Shown one piece after another: positions 14,201 to 27,800 of a DNA stretch of 64,000 bases (position 1 is its first letter; every line of letters begins with the position of its first letter). The translations under genes were made by a program, and so were the position numbers. Source of the stretch: Serinus canaria (lineage: Eukaryota > Chordata > Aves > Passeriformes > Fringillidae); assembly GCF_022539315.1 (NCBI RefSeq), contig NC_066343.1, positions 44,461,433 through 44,525,432 on the forward strand. The letters run 5' to 3'. Below the pieces are notes generated by a model. That model saw nothing but the letters and a program-made list of their open reading frames with translations. It ran no database searches and was not told where the DNA came from.

Positions 14201-14529
14201 AGCCAGCTCTGGCAAATGTACATATCCTCACAATGTTCAAATAATGGTGAGAGACAAGGAATGGTACTCAGGTTGCCATGTAAAAGTGTACTTTTTTGTA
14301 GTTACAGTTTAGTGATTTTCTGTCAGTTTGATTTCACTTGTGATTACTCTCAATAGATAATTTTTGAAATGAAATAGGGCTTGGAAAATGGAGGCAAGTA
14401 AATTAACAAGAAATTCAGAGAAAAAATTGTTTTTTTCTAAAAGCATCTTAAAAATAGGCATAATCACTTAAACACTGCCAAGAGTAGTGTTTTAAATAAC
14501 TCAATTGCAATTTACTTGAGTTGTGAGGG

Positions 14530-14655
14530 TTTTTTTTTTGGTAATGTTGGTTTTTTCAGGGTTTTTTAAGGGTTTTTTTAACTGTTTGTTAGTTTGGGTT
14601 TGTCTGTTTGTTTAGTTTTTGTTTTATTCCATATGTTTGTTTGCTTAAAATATTT
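14530..14655. repeat. T/G-rich low-complexity tract
   Basis: Runs of T interrupted by gg and gtttgtttg units. Confidence 0.8.
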
Positions 14656-16117
14656 TTGTTTCAGAGAGCAAAAAAGTTTCTAAGTTCTGTATTGGATAAC
14701 TACTGCAACTGGACAATGTTTATGTGACTTTGCAGCTACATCTCCAGATGTAAAATATCTCCATAAAAATGAGAAGACTTATTCAGAAAAGGCACAGGCT
14801 GAAGTTCCTCTTTCTACAACAGAACAGACACTGACTCTAATACAAAAAGGAACTGAATTGTTGTTATTAATGTTGTTATTGGGAGCTATTTTTATTCTCA
14901 TTCTTATCTTAAATGTGTATTTTGCAGAAGATTGAAAAAATATATGATGAATCTGCACTGGATCTGTGAAGGATTTCAACCTCAGCTGCACTTCCCACAA
15001 TGCCAAAAGCGGGTGCTGTGGAAAAAGGGTAGAAAAGAGAGGCAATTGTACATATCAGCCTTTTTTGTTCCCCTTTCTGCCCTCTCTTCTGTCCAAGCTT
15101 TCCATGGACAATTGACAACTGCAAATTCTTTCTTATATTTAGCAGCTCCCAAAGACCGTGTGGCCATATACTTTTGCTCAACAGATGATCATTTTATACC
15201 TGGGTTCACCAGGTTGGGAAGGTGTGAAAACCCACGACAGGGTTAGAGGTTTTTTTCTGCCAACTCTATGACTCTTGGAAGCATTTTTCCCTGTGTGGGA
15301 ATGTATGGCCCACTGCAATAACACTTTATTTCCATTATCTGTAATTTTCAGTTTCCAGATCTAGTAAGAATTTCTGGTGTTTTTTTTAGCTCTTGCCAGC
15401 TAAGATACTGCACTTCCCTCCCTTTGCCCTTCACCAAATGTAGCTGCTTGAGGTTCAATATTCCCTTCTCTGAGATGTTTTTTAAGAAACTTTTTTTTAT
15501 GTCTGAAAGCCATATGTTCCTTATCACACAGAAAATCATTAACCAGGCCAAACCTTTTGCCAAGTGCCCTGGGGTCTGTGAGATACTGTGACTCTGGAGA
15601 TGCTTTCCTTTTTCATCTTTTCAGTATCTCTTTGCCTTTTGCAGGGATCTGGCTGTAATTTATAGCTGGTTTAACTAAGAGAATGTAACACAGCTGGAAT
15701 TTTTTCTTCAGCTGCTCTAGGAATAAATCACATCCTAGGCTCCCTTATCAGCCATGAACGCTGTTACTGACACAGAACAAATTGCTTTACCACTGCACCA
15801 GACAAGTTATGGGCAGAGATGTCAACCTGATATGCTTTTATACAGTCCATGTTTGAAATATCTCATGCATGGATGTAGATTCACATTAAAAGGGATGGAA
15901 AGATAACTGCCTTAGACAATTCAATACTCTTACCTTTGGTTCACTCTTGTATTCCTAAGGGGTTTTTCAATTATAAATTTGAATGAAAGATAAGCAAATG
16001 CATCAGTTTACAGGATTTATTTAGTGGCCTCCAGGATCATTAAACATAGAATGTGGTAGGAGCTTACTCAGGATTTTTTCTCAAGATTTTTTATTATTAA
16101 TGAGAAGGCTGTGTAAA

Positions 16118-16194
16118 CTTTTTTTTTGTTTGTTTGGTTTTTTTTTTTTATTTGTTTGGTTTTTTTTGGTTTTTTTTTTTTTTTTTTTTTTTTG
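16118..16194. repeat. T-rich tract with a 24-base T run
   Basis: ttgtttgtttggttt units lead into an uninterrupted T run at 16170-16193. On the minus strand it reads like an A-rich tail, but no retrocopy body is recognisable next to it. Confidence 0.9.
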
Positions 16195-18510
16195 TAACAG
16201 TGCTGCATTTTAGTATTAGAATGGATAGTATTTCTTATCATCCATTGTAGAAGAAAGTAATTTTGAGTCAGAATGAACTGGACTACTAAAACTGGCAACG
16301 CTCCATCTAATTTCTTTAAAGAAAAGTTGAATTTCTGATCAAGCATAAACTCTGTGAAAAATCTATGCAGCACTACATAATTCACTTGAATAGGAGATCC
16401 AATGAAGACACTGAGATTCCACATGAGCAAAGTAGACAACAGCTTTTGATGGCAGAACATAGCCCTTGTGCCTGCCCCTGTGTGGTGATCTCCTCAGGGC
16501 AGGAACATAGCAGCTCCTTAAAAGCCCAGCTCAGGTACTGGTGTAGCCATATTTTATAAATGCATTCCCCAATGATAAATAAGTGGTTTCTGTTGTATTC
16601 CTTTCCTCCCCTTTAAAGCTTTAATGGACTAAAAATCTCATATTGGAGGTAAATACAAATCTTTGCACATGAATAGATTTCTCTGTTGGCATGGAAAGCT
16701 GCTGTTTCCTCTGGAACTGACGTGAAGCTCCCAAGGACAGAATCCCTGTTCAGCTTCCTGAGTTCTGCCCTGTAAGTCAAAGATTACTGGAGACCACAGG
16801 AACTTTGCATTTCTCCATGAGCTTTGCATTTCTTCAGATCTGAACTCCATGACTTGGACCTGCCATTAGCCTCTGCCACTTCTACGGGAGCAAAGTCCTA
16901 AGAGCTCAAAAGTAATCCAGCATGCTAAAAATTCTACTGTTTCAGGAAGAGAATAGCAATAATTTTGTAGAAAACCCACCAACCATACTTGTGTTTAGCC
17001 ACAAGAGAGGATTGGGAAGAGAGACAATTGCTCCTGTAGGCTAATGAAGGATTCTCTTCCTGAGCATGTCTGAGCACTGATATGATCACACTGTGTATTG
17101 CAGAGTACTTGTATTGGCTGGCAGCTTCTGCCAACTTCAGGGTTGCAACATTGTCTCTGTGTTACCTGTGTATTACTCTTAATAGATAATTTTTTACACA
17201 GGTATGTGTTCTATATTAGAGTACACGTGTGCCTAATTGTCTTCTGTAAGTCTGCCAAATGTTAATTTGTAATAATTTTATTGGCTGTTGGCTTTTTCTT
17301 TCTTTCAGTACTTCATTATATAGGATTAAAGTTCAAACTAATTCTACCTGATTAATGTTTAGATGGGAATACAGTTTGTGGTTTATTTTCATTTGTGTTG
17401 GGCCTTATTTTAGCTTTTATTTTCTGTATGCACAAAGATGTGAACAAATACTGTTAAGTCTTAGAGAATGTGGAATATTTTTTCAGCATGCTGAAAGGCT
17501 TGCCTGGGACAAACGATTATTAATAAAATGCAATGCATTGAAAAGGAGTAAAGGAGCCTTTACTTGTTGTGTTTTCTGGCCATCTTGGGAATTTTAGTAT
17601 CTGTCAGAAGAAACAAAGGATCTGAACCTTTTTTCACTCCCTTCAGACTCAGCATGCCGAGTTACCCCAGAAGTCATAACAGTGTTTCTTTGTCACTCCT
17701 ACATGCACATGCCTTCGCCTCTACCTGTGGAGAGAATGGTGAAGGAGCGCTGTGTTAAAAACAATGCAGGGATGTCGTATGTGCTCAGTCACACTGAGAA
17801 AGCAGCCAGCTTTGACTAAAACAACTGAAGTAGATTAATGTATGGTCTAAGGAGGATGTGCTTGATACTTCATGGTTATCTGTATTTCATGGATTTGTCT
17901 GGGAAACACTAAAATGATGCTTGACTGGCTGCCTATTGTGAGAGCAAGTCCCAGTGCAGTTGTTTTGACTCCAGCTGTCTCTGGCTGTGCTAATCACAGA
18001 CAAGTTTTAGCAGCTTGGGGTGACTTTTCACAGTTTCATCTTTGGGCAAGGTAAGTCATGGTGTACACTGAGACTTCTAAAACTTGCTAATACTTTCTAG
18101 GAAGACATTTCCCTAGATATGGATATTGCAAGCAGTACAACGTCCTGAGGGACAACCATGGACCTGGGGAGGACCAGCTACATCCATCACACAAACTGGG
18201 CAGGATTTAAAAAATGGGAGGAGTCTTTTTCTTCAACAGGAACTGAAATTTCCAGTCACAGGAAAGTGAATCACCATGAAACATTTAATAGCATTGCTGG
18301 AAGTGAAATACAAGTGTTTGTGCCACCTAGGTTTGTCTTCCTATTTGTATTTTGGTCAAACTTTTGGGGTTACTATAGAAATAATTAATTGAACATGATG
18401 ACTCCTTCAACCTACTAATGGTTTTGGAAAAAGAAACACATGGACCATGCAGGTACAACACTTAAACTGGATATCTTATTAACAAGTGTTCTGTGGGTTT
18501 TTTGGTGTGA

Positions 18511-18565
18511 GGTGGGTTTTTTTTTTTTTTTTGTTTGGGTTTTTTGTTGTTGTTGTTGTTTTCTT
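18511..18565. repeat. T run and (GTT)n tract
   Basis: A 16-base T run is followed by gttgttgttgttgtt. Confidence 0.9.
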
Positions 18566-21500
18566 TTCTTTCCACTTCAAGAGGGTACACTACACATTTG
18601 TGTTGAATTAACAGCACCACTGTTCCCATTATATGGGAGAAGAGATCCATCCGCTGTTCAGGAACACAAAGGAGATATGTTTACTTTATCATGCCATGTT
18701 ATCAACATGTCGCTTTATCAACCTGCATTCTTCTTGCTGCAAAATAAGCATCTTTCAGTCAAGGGAATTTTTGTGTGTTTAAACACAAAATGCACTGAAA
18801 TGAATCCATACAGTGAAATCTGACTAGTAAATATTTAATTGTTTTGAACAGGAAACAAAACGTTTGACATTACAATTATATTATTTTGTGACAGACCAAA
18901 ATATAACCCATAAAAGAGCTTTCAAATCTGCTTTTTTGACATTTCTAGCTGTTAGAAAGAGCTGGCCTTTTCTACTCAGCATTAAAATCTCAGATTTTAA
19001 GAATAGTCTTTTTGCTTGTTTTCTTTCCTGATAAGCATCAGAAATAGCTGTTCTGCTCGGTGCTGGTTCAGATGAAGGATGTCCTAACACAGAAGAAGGC
19101 TCACTTCTGTTTTCTGTGTGTATTCTTTGACTGATGGGAAGATATTTCAAAGTGTTAGCCAAACCACTATAAAAATCAGGATTAAAAGCTGTGAACAAAA
19201 GCTTAGAAAAACCCCAATGTTAGAGTTTCCTCACACTTTCCAAATCTTTTGCCTTCAATTTCTTGACTTCAGAGAGAGCACAGTTTTCCCAGTTTCCCCT
19301 GTATCTTATATTTGAAGTGATCAAGATTTAATGTTCTGACCTAAGTAGAACAGAGTTTCTGCTGCAATAGACTTACTTCTCTCTTGTATACTTGCTTCTT
19401 TGCAGTATTAGTTAAAAGATATCCAAAAACTCTTTTTTTTTTTTTTAACTTCCTATGTTTTTTCAACATTCCCCCCAAAGAAAATTTGAGTGAAAAGATG
19501 AAAACAAAGAGACAGGGAAAATAAGGTTGTAAGCTAGCAGGCAAAATACTACTTGGCTTTTCCTACAAAAATATTCTGGATGGGCCCCTGACCCCTGAGC
19601 TCCCTCTGCTCACAGAAAAAGTTATAGGAAACACTTTTCTCATGGGGAAGGAGCAAATTTCTTCCAAAGTAAGAAAATGCTTCAGCAATGTAGCCAGCAG
19701 GAGGTTTTAAAGCAGCATTAGCAAAGAAATGTGTTTGCAGTGAGTAGCATCGTGTTTAATTTCCTAAACAAACAGTTCCTTTTGTTGTTAAACTGTAAAT
19801 GCTGTAACAGGTGTCAACTATGTTGACTCTTGCCATTATTAACAACCTGTTATTTTTGGGAACATTCCTGTCCAGCTCCTCCCTCCTGCCATCTTTCAGA
19901 AATATGCTTTTCATTATCCTAGTATCCTGTTTCAGCAAGGCTGAGAATGGCATGCTGAGAAGTCATATGGATGTAAGACAGACCTCCTGATTTTAAGAAT
20001 ATTTGTTATAGGTAGTGAAGAGAGAGTGTTCTCATTACAAAATGAAATCATATACTGCAAAGCCAGTATGAATAGTAACTCTGGCATTTACTTTCTTTAT
20101 GAAGGGTGATATACTTGCTCCATATCCTGTTGTCTCCAGTACTTGGCAGTGTTCTCAGCAAGAACTGGTTTGGCTAATACAGCAGAACACAAGCTTGGGG
20201 CCCCCTACTCTGGATATTCAAGAAGTCATGGTCTTGGTTTCAGAGAGGAATGCTGAAATAGCAGTAGTCCCTCTAAATAAATTTAAAGACATTTCTTATG
20301 TGCAATTTACTTCTGTTTACATGAGATGTTATCTAGAGGATGCTAAGAATTTAAACATCATTCTTCATTTGTGCTTACCAGGAAAAGCTGATTGTAACCA
20401 GCTGTTGTAAAACAAACTCAGAGAGGAATGACCTTTCCAGTTTCAAGTTACTGCCTCGCAGAGCTCAGCCTAGCAAAATGAGAGCAGTGAATACACAGTT
20501 GCATTGCTGGGACCTGGCTGAGCGCTAGGTGAGATAGAAGGGATCCTTCAACCCTCTGTGAAAGTAGATGTTTCTGTTTTACAGTGCTCTGTGGTTGCAT
20601 CCAATTTTTAAATGCAATCCACAATCCATTTGGCAGGGGTTTTGGCACTGGCAGTATTTCTGCTTTGTTTGCTACAGTACTTCTACTGAATTGTTGATAA
20701 ATGATGAATTTTGGATCCCCTGATAAACTCTGAATCAGGAGAACAAGATTATTTCAGTGAGGCTCCGTGGGAGCTCAAAGATCCACCTAGACAATGATAA
20801 TTCATTGTAGGATCACAGGTTGGATACTTGGCCTGCAGGGTAAGCAGCTTTTTGACTAGTGCTTAAAATCAAGATAACTGAGGTTTCCTGGTTTTGTAGC
20901 ACATTGATAGAATATGGTTGAAATTAATATACTACAGTTAGAAATACTACATCTGATCTTACTGCCAGGCCTCTGATGGTGTGCTGTTGTCACCTGAAAT
21001 CCTTAACAGCTGGCACCAGCAAGGGGGGATGCCAGATGCTCAGCACCTCTGCAGATCAGTGTACTGCAGGAGGACATCCAAACACAGGGCAGCCAATTGC
21101 CACCTACATGGGAATTTCCTGGCCCTGTCTGGTGCTGACACAACTGAGGGGGATTCACTGTGACAGACTCCTGCAAAGAGGAAGATGTTAAATATTATCA
21201 GGACACAGCTTCAGGATTGAGAGGAATGAGGCTCCAGAGGGTTTCACCCATGACTTGAATGAATATTGGAAAGGAGAAAACATGTGCTGAACACATTGAT
21301 ACAGAAGAAAGAGGTCATCAATTTGGATTAAGAATTGTTTATTTTTTTTAAATTATAACTTCAGTAAGACCTTCCCCTTCTCTTTTTCATTTGAAATACA
21401 GTGACTTTCTGGTTTTGGTACAACATGTTTGGTCTACTCAAATAAATACTTTAAAAATAGAGGTCTAAAATGAGTTTTGGCTAAGACTGTTGGCTTATAT

Positions 21501-21683
21501 AAGGACTTTAAAAACATTGGTTAAGGTTAAAAGTATTTTTTTTCTATTTGCATTATTATCTTCTCAATGCTCAATAATAATCTGTGGCTCCCAAGGAGTA
21601 AATCCTTACTCCTGGTCCTAAAGGAAAAATAACTCATATAATTATCAGGTCTTACTGATTTTAGCAAAGATGGTCTTTCATCT

Positions 21684-21760
21684 CAAAGCTGACCAGGATT
21701 CTGTGTTTCTGTGGCTTTCCTGCACCCCTGTTTAAAACAGTCCTGATAAGGTCAGCTTTG
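21684..21760. repeat. Inverted repeat, 11-bp arms, 55-nt spacer
   Basis: caaagctgacc (21684-21694) and ggtcagctttg (21750-21760) are reverse complements, with some further imperfect pairing inside. Weak; may be chance. Confidence 0.6.
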
Positions 21761-21899
21761 GGAATAAAGGCACAGTGTTAGAGGCAAGATAATGTTTTCT
21801 CTCAGATGGACAATTCCTCGAGGGGTATCTGCTGGCCAACAGTAACTTACTTTGAATATTGGAGTCAATATATAGTTTACATTAAACACTGAGGTCTGG

Positions 21900-21940
21900 T
21901 CAAGAACTTGCCCTTAAACTTCAAGAACTGCCCTTAAACA
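21900..21940. repeat. Short tandem duplication, 20-21 bp unit x 2
   Basis: tcaagaacttgcccttaaac and tcaagaactgcccttaaac are adjacent copies differing by one base deletion. Confidence 0.88.
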
Positions 21941-23227
21941 TTGCTTATAAATGTAATTGGCTATACTTCCTTGAAGGCTAGAAAAGCTTGACTAAGCAAT
22001 TCCCTGCTTCTGCAAATCCCTCTCTTGGGGGGGAAAGTCAACTATATTAGGAAGATGCAGTAGTAGAGAGAAATTAAAGATGTAAAGAATAAATTTTGGT
22101 TAAAAAGATGGAAACTCTCCAAAATTTGCTAATGTACAGTAATTGCCAGTTTATCAATGCATCCCTCAGTTGTAGTAATGACCCTCCTCTCCATCCAGGA
22201 ATTTTGGTATTTGGTTCTAAATACCATGCTGTTTTACACTATCTTTTTCAGACCATAGCACAGGCTGGTTAACAGCATATGTAAGTCATTGTCTTCTTTG
22301 GCCACAAGCAAAATATAACTTTATGGCTTGTACATCTGAGCTAAGTGTTGTAGGATGAAGTTGCTCTGATGCCTCAGTTTTCTGTAGAAGTGCTGTATTG
22401 TGAATGGAGAGAATAGGCTTGGTGAAAGGAAAGAAATGTGCACTGTCGGTTGTTTCCTCATACTACTCTCATCCTGCCAGTTCACAAGAGATTGGTTTCC
22501 TGTCACTGGGGAGTCAGAGCAGCCCAAGCTGTGTCTGAGGAAGGAATGCTGTTTGCAGTCACTCACAGGAGCTAGGTTTGCCACAGCTGGGATTTCTGCT
22601 AGCATCCTGCTCCTCCACCTTGAGCTCCCCCAGGTCCTACCTAGCCGGCACCATGTCCGTATTTATCACGAGGCTCCAGCTCTCTCTGTGCCCAAGCAGG
22701 TGAACACAGAGGTAGAGAATTTCCCACTTTGGTCTGGAGCCAATGTAGCACGTGTGGGAAGGTAGTTCTGTCTGATTTGCCCGAAGTGTTTCCCTAGCAG
22801 CCCATGTTCTGGGCTTTCCCAGGATATAAGCAGTGCACAAAATGTGTTCCAAAGGTAGGACCCAACAGTGCTGCTTCCCTGTGAAGTCAGTGTTGGAGCA
22901 TGCACACCATGGATGCACTCCTGTGGTCTAGACAGTCATTAAGAGAAGGATAAGTGCAAAACAGTGTTTGCATGGATTTTTCCTGTAAACTTGAACAGTG
23001 TATGCATGGCCATGCAAGTGGCTTCAACTGAGGAATCCCCTCACTTGTGCATATACTTCTGCTCTCCTCAACATAGCAGCCAGGCTCAAATTTCTCATGT
23101 TGCATTAATGGAGAGAGCATGTTTGCTTCTTTATTTAAAAAATAGGGCAAACTTCTCTTATGTTATGCTTTCAAACCCTTTTACATCAACAAGTCTTTTT
23201 GAAACCATTCTTTCTACTTTTCCTTAG

Positions 23228-24000
23228 GATGAAAGAGCAATTAGCAGAATACAATAGCCTCAACATGGTGATATTCATTAAAGACCATGAGTTAAGATCA
23301 TATCTGTCACCACAGGTAAGAAGTCTTTGATACTGCCTGTATAATTCCCTTCTGTGTGATTAGAGATGTGACCTGAGTACATGACTTAAAAGGATCAAGC
23401 TACAGTTTTTGGCTAAGTTCTTACAGGGTTTTTGTTATGTGTGCATTGGCTTGTTATAATAAAGCTGTTTGCTGCAAGACACTGGTGAGTCTTTTGGCTT
23501 GTCCTGGTTTAAACTTTGAACATAGTGAAGAGGAGTTGGTACACTTTTTAATGGTGATCATATGACACACATTTCAATATGTCTGTTTACAATTTAAAAT
23601 TGTGTAATTGTCCCAGAAAATTTGAACTGCAGACTATACATTTGTGACATTAAAACTTTCTTTTTTAACCAAGTTGTATTTTAAAAAATGTCTTTTTCAG
23701 GTTTTGAAGTCTCCTCAAGTATCCAGTAATGTTGCTGCAGGTAGTGATGGGCTAAACTGCTAGGAAGTACATCTCCAGAAGACTGGAATATCTCTCCTCA
23801 AAATCTATAAAAAAAATTCAGTTCAGAAGTTCCATCTCTCTTAGAAAAATAACCTATATTCACCCAATTAAAAACTCTGTATATACTCAAAATACAACTT
23901 TTTTTTTTGGTAGAAGTTGGATCAGAATCAGCCCAAAACCCAGTTTTTGTAGATTCAAGTAGAGTTGCCTGCTTTGAATAAAAGCTTAATTCATGTTGTT
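23228..24000 (+). other. Unassigned splice-like segment with possible terminal exon
   Basis: Segment 23228-23315 has acceptor ttttccttag and donor gtaaga and is open in one frame. A second acceptor (tctttttcag, ends 23700) is followed in the same frame by 20 codons and a TAG at 23761-23763, then aataaa at 23977-23982 with a TG-rich stretch after it. The joint peptide (SYLSPQ-VLKSPQVSSN) matches no family I know. May be a chance arrangement or a noncoding transcript. Confidence 0.2.
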
Positions 24001-24683
24001 TTGCATCTCTAAACCCTCAGCTGGTGGCTGAAAACAGTCTGGTGGCTATATCAGTTCTTGCACTGAAGCTGCTGAGGAGCTCTGAGGCCATCTCCTCTGT
24101 TGACCCTGCTTCAGGGCCGGTGAGCTCTGGATGAATATAATTACAATCCACTGGAGCTGGGGTCAAACAGACGTCCCTGAAGCTCTCCTGAGAGTTAGTG
24201 TAGTGCCTTAGCTCAGCACTGCTACATCCTCCAGGACAAAGGTCCATGTCGACTAGGCTACACATCAGAGATGCAAAGTGAACGCCTTCTGCACCAGCAG
24301 AGTTTGCTCAGCGTGGTGTTGGCCCACAGGATAAGCTTCCTTTGGGATTGCGGTCACACATGTCTTCAAAGAACTTAGTCTTCTTGAATTTAAGGTAGAT
24401 TATTTTTGCAGATCATTCAATGTGACATTTAATTCATTCTGGAAAATGCCATTTTCCAAAACTGTGAGCAACTGAGACATGCAATCCAAATACAGGTGCA
24501 AGCATCTCTTATTTTCCTAATTACAGCCATGCACTCTGTAATGCTGCTAAGGCTGAGTAGGTTTCTAATCACTCTGCCCAGGCTGTCTTTGGCTTTCTAG
24601 TCTCTCTGCACTAATAAAGTTGTTGTATATTTCAGTTTAACAGCACTTGAGATGTGCCCCACTCCATCCTATGAGATGAGGTT

Positions 24684-24808
24684 TAATGAGACTTTGAGCA
24701 ACCTGATCTTGTAAAAGACACTTCTGTCCATGGCAGGGGGTTTTAGATAGGTGATCTATAAGGTCCCTTCTGAACCAGAACACTCTGTCATTCTACAATT
24801 CCATGAGG
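24684..24808 (+). mobile_element. CR1 LINE 3'-end fragment
   Basis: Reads tgagcaacctgatctt, ccatggcagggggtttta, gatgatct-like, aaggtcccttctgaacc and ends in the attctacaattcc-type CR1 terminus. About 125 bp, + strand, heavily 5'-truncated. Confidence 0.85.
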
Positions 24809-27800
24809 CTTGTTGGTGGCCTGGCAATTCTGCAGCTGGTTCAATATATATGCTTTAGTACTTTCACAGTCTGGATCTAACCTGGGGTACCTTTGGCTTG
24901 GGAAAGTCAGAAAATGGGACAGCTTTCTTTGTCCCTCATTCATATTTCTGTTATTTCACAATATCCCAGCTCTTTCTGAGAGCATCTGCTTTTCTGGCCA
25001 GCACCCTACACTCCTCAAGAGACTTTGTGCTTTTTCACTCAGACCTAGGCTGGCTAAATTAAAATTCTCTTTGGACAAACTGCCAAGAGAAAAGACACCT
25101 CACATGTTACTCTGTAAAGAACCTCAGGTGGAAAGAGGTTTTAAATGAAGTATATTTAATTCTTCCAGTTTTTTTTTTATTGGGCTCGACCTCTGACCAG
25201 TGCAGGAAGGATGGTTCAAGCAAGAAACAGACACTGTGAATAAAAACTTGGCACTTCCAGGTGAAACTGAAATGGAGCTATATTTGGTCATCTGAAGACT
25301 TAGAAAAGAAAGACTGCAAAAAATAGTGCAAATAGTGAAAGAGGAAGAGAGGATAGAATTGACTTTTTTTTTTAAAGAAAAGAATCTTCCAACTACCAGT
25401 GACTTGGTGCTGAATTTTTAGAAACTCTTTGTTCTTCATAGCATGTCTAGGTGTTTTGTGATGTCTTTTGTCATTTCCTTTTTCAGAAAGCTCATGACGT
25501 TAATACATCTCAAAACACCTATTCTTTCTCAGACATTTAGAAGTTCTTAATTAAGAATTTTCTCCTACTCTTTATATTAGCTACTGTAATCCTGAGTTCT
25601 TTAAAAGATAAGGAAAATCTGATTCCTTGCTTCCAGTGACCAAACTTAATTGCATTACTTGCACAATTCCTTATAAAATTCTTGCTGAGTTGTATCTGCT
25701 TGTACACATAAAGATACTGATCTATGTCAGGATGGGGAAGCATTTCTTGGGTCTCAGCAGATCACGTCTTAACACTAGTGTGCTGTTGAGTGAGAATGTT
25801 GATACAAAGTGAGATGAAGCTGTTATAGCTGGTGTCTGGGTTTCTCCTTTCTTAGCCAGTCTTTGTTCTGCCCTCCTCATCTTTTCTTTTTGGCTTTGTC
25901 TCTCAAACCTCCCATGCTGCCTATTCTGTTCTATGTTCCTTAGGTCTGCATCTGCCCAGCTAACAGTGGGTACTGCAGAAAGATGGCAGGAATACCCACA
26001 TGTGCAGTGGGCATATTCTGGAGGAGTCTCCATTTTTCCCATTGCTATGTTTCATTCATTACATGCAAGAATCTGATCTGGTGCTGTTAGAATTAAAATA
26101 ACACATCTTCCTAGAATTCCCTAAGCTGTCCTCAGCAGATGCAAACGAGCGCAGTTTCTTTTCTTCTTCTATCTCAGAAGGCTCCTTCAATTTTCTTTAA
26201 TTAACCTCTCATCTTAATAATACCTTAGCTGAATGCCAAGCAATGAAAATTCTTCAGAAGTAATCTTTTTAGAGGATTATTGCAGCTTAAAGCACTATTC
26301 TGTGCTTAAAGACTTCTGCATACCTTCGGAACAGTTAGGGATTGCAGTGGTTTTGGGAATATGTTGTCACACTCAAAGCACTGCTGTAGGATGAAAGAAA
26401 ACATGGGCTCCAGAGGCAAGGGAGGCTCATTATGAGGATCAGCCTTCCTGGTTTTTAGCCTGCATGCTCTGCACAGGATGTGCAAGGATAAGCATAGAAT
26501 GATTTCAATATTCTAAAAAGTATGGGGTTTTTAGAACTACTGCTTAAGGTCAGGAGCAGTATCTGCTATGTGTTAGACCTACCATATTATGCTTCTGAGA
26601 TGTATTCTGCATTTGCAGAACTTACACCCTTCTGTAGAATATAAAAATAAAATCTGTGACATTGTTTGGAAAACTCTTTTTGCAGATCTTTCATAGTGAC
26701 AGAGTGAGCTAAATAAGGAAGTCAGTGAAAAGTTAGAAACATGAACTGAGACAAAAATCCATTAGTAAGAGCTGTGGTCTAAATCCAAATGTGGTTTAAG
26801 GCCAAGATAAAGGCCCTGCCCCACAAAAGGCTCAATTTTCAAAGACTGGATAAAAATCTCCAGAGTCTCATTAAATTTACTGTGATTGATCTCAATTAAA
26901 ACAACTAAGGAACCTTTCCTGAGCACAAATTACTTTAATAGCAATAAGGTAATGTTCCTAAAAATCTTTCAATTTGAAGTAAATTGCAATTGGAACAATC
27001 CCCCCTTTGCATTAATGAGGACACACGGTCTGTGAGTTTTGGTGGAATGACTGGACATGTAACAACAGACTTTAAAGAAAGAGAGGGAAAACATGGACAT
27101 TTTTAACCTGTGTTTTGAAGCCCAGATGTGAGCACTGTTATATAAGTGGGCAGACTGCCAGCATGAACCAATCCTTCACGTGTTTTGGGATTATTTTTAG
27201 CCTTTTTTTAGCTTACATTTTGAGCACATAGTGTTCACCCTTTCCCTCCTATGCTTCTTGATACGTGAAAAAATGCTTTTTCTATCCCTTGTAAGGTACA
27301 TTTAAGAACAGGCCAGCTCTTTGCTAGTGTGAATATAATTATTTTCTCTACCACAGGGGCATTGCCATTCCTCCAAGGTCTTCGTTAAGTGCCGCTCTCC
27401 AATGGTGCCAAATTAAATATTTTCATGGTGCTCAACCTGTCTAGGATCTCTGTGACCAGGAAGAGGTAGGAAAGGGTTTGTTGTGACCTCACGTGTGACA
27501 TTTGTGTGACAGACCAGACCCCAGCCATCCTCAAAAGCTAAAAATGCTGATGGTCGTCTTAGCTGCTGCCACCAATTTCATACCATGTTACCTGAAGGTT
27601 TGAAAAGCCTAACCTTTAACTTTTTGCTGCAGATGAGAAGGGTATGGCAGCAGCTTTGAAGACAAAGAATTAATACTGTTAGAGGTGCTGGGAGCACAAG
27701 CACAAATAGTCTTGATTTCTAGAATTGAAATTCTGTGATGAAGCTTACAAACACAAACACGTCTTCTAATGATGCAGAATGGTGGTAGCTGAGTTTCTCT

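Larger units (their letters stand above)
2459..14529. other. Intergenic sequence, no gene recognised
   Basis: Only short ORFs, none with family resemblance. Somewhat GC-richer patches near 4.7-5.6 kb and 10.5-11.5 kb have no identifiable origin. An 86-codon + ORF at 6609-6869 shows no motif I know. Confidence 0.6.
14656..23227. other. Intergenic sequence, no gene recognised
   Basis: AT-rich with the simple repeats listed separately. No coding, RNA-gene or mobile-element signature seen. Confidence 0.6.

Noticed and set aside
16170..16193. 24-base T run as the tail of a minus-strand processed pseudogene
   Set aside because: No gene-like body is recognisable on either side.
22400..22765. 121-codon + strand ORF with a hydrophobic stretch
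   Set aside because: An equally long minus-strand ORF overlaps it and nothing in it resembles a known secreted protein; treated as chance in a GC-richer patch.
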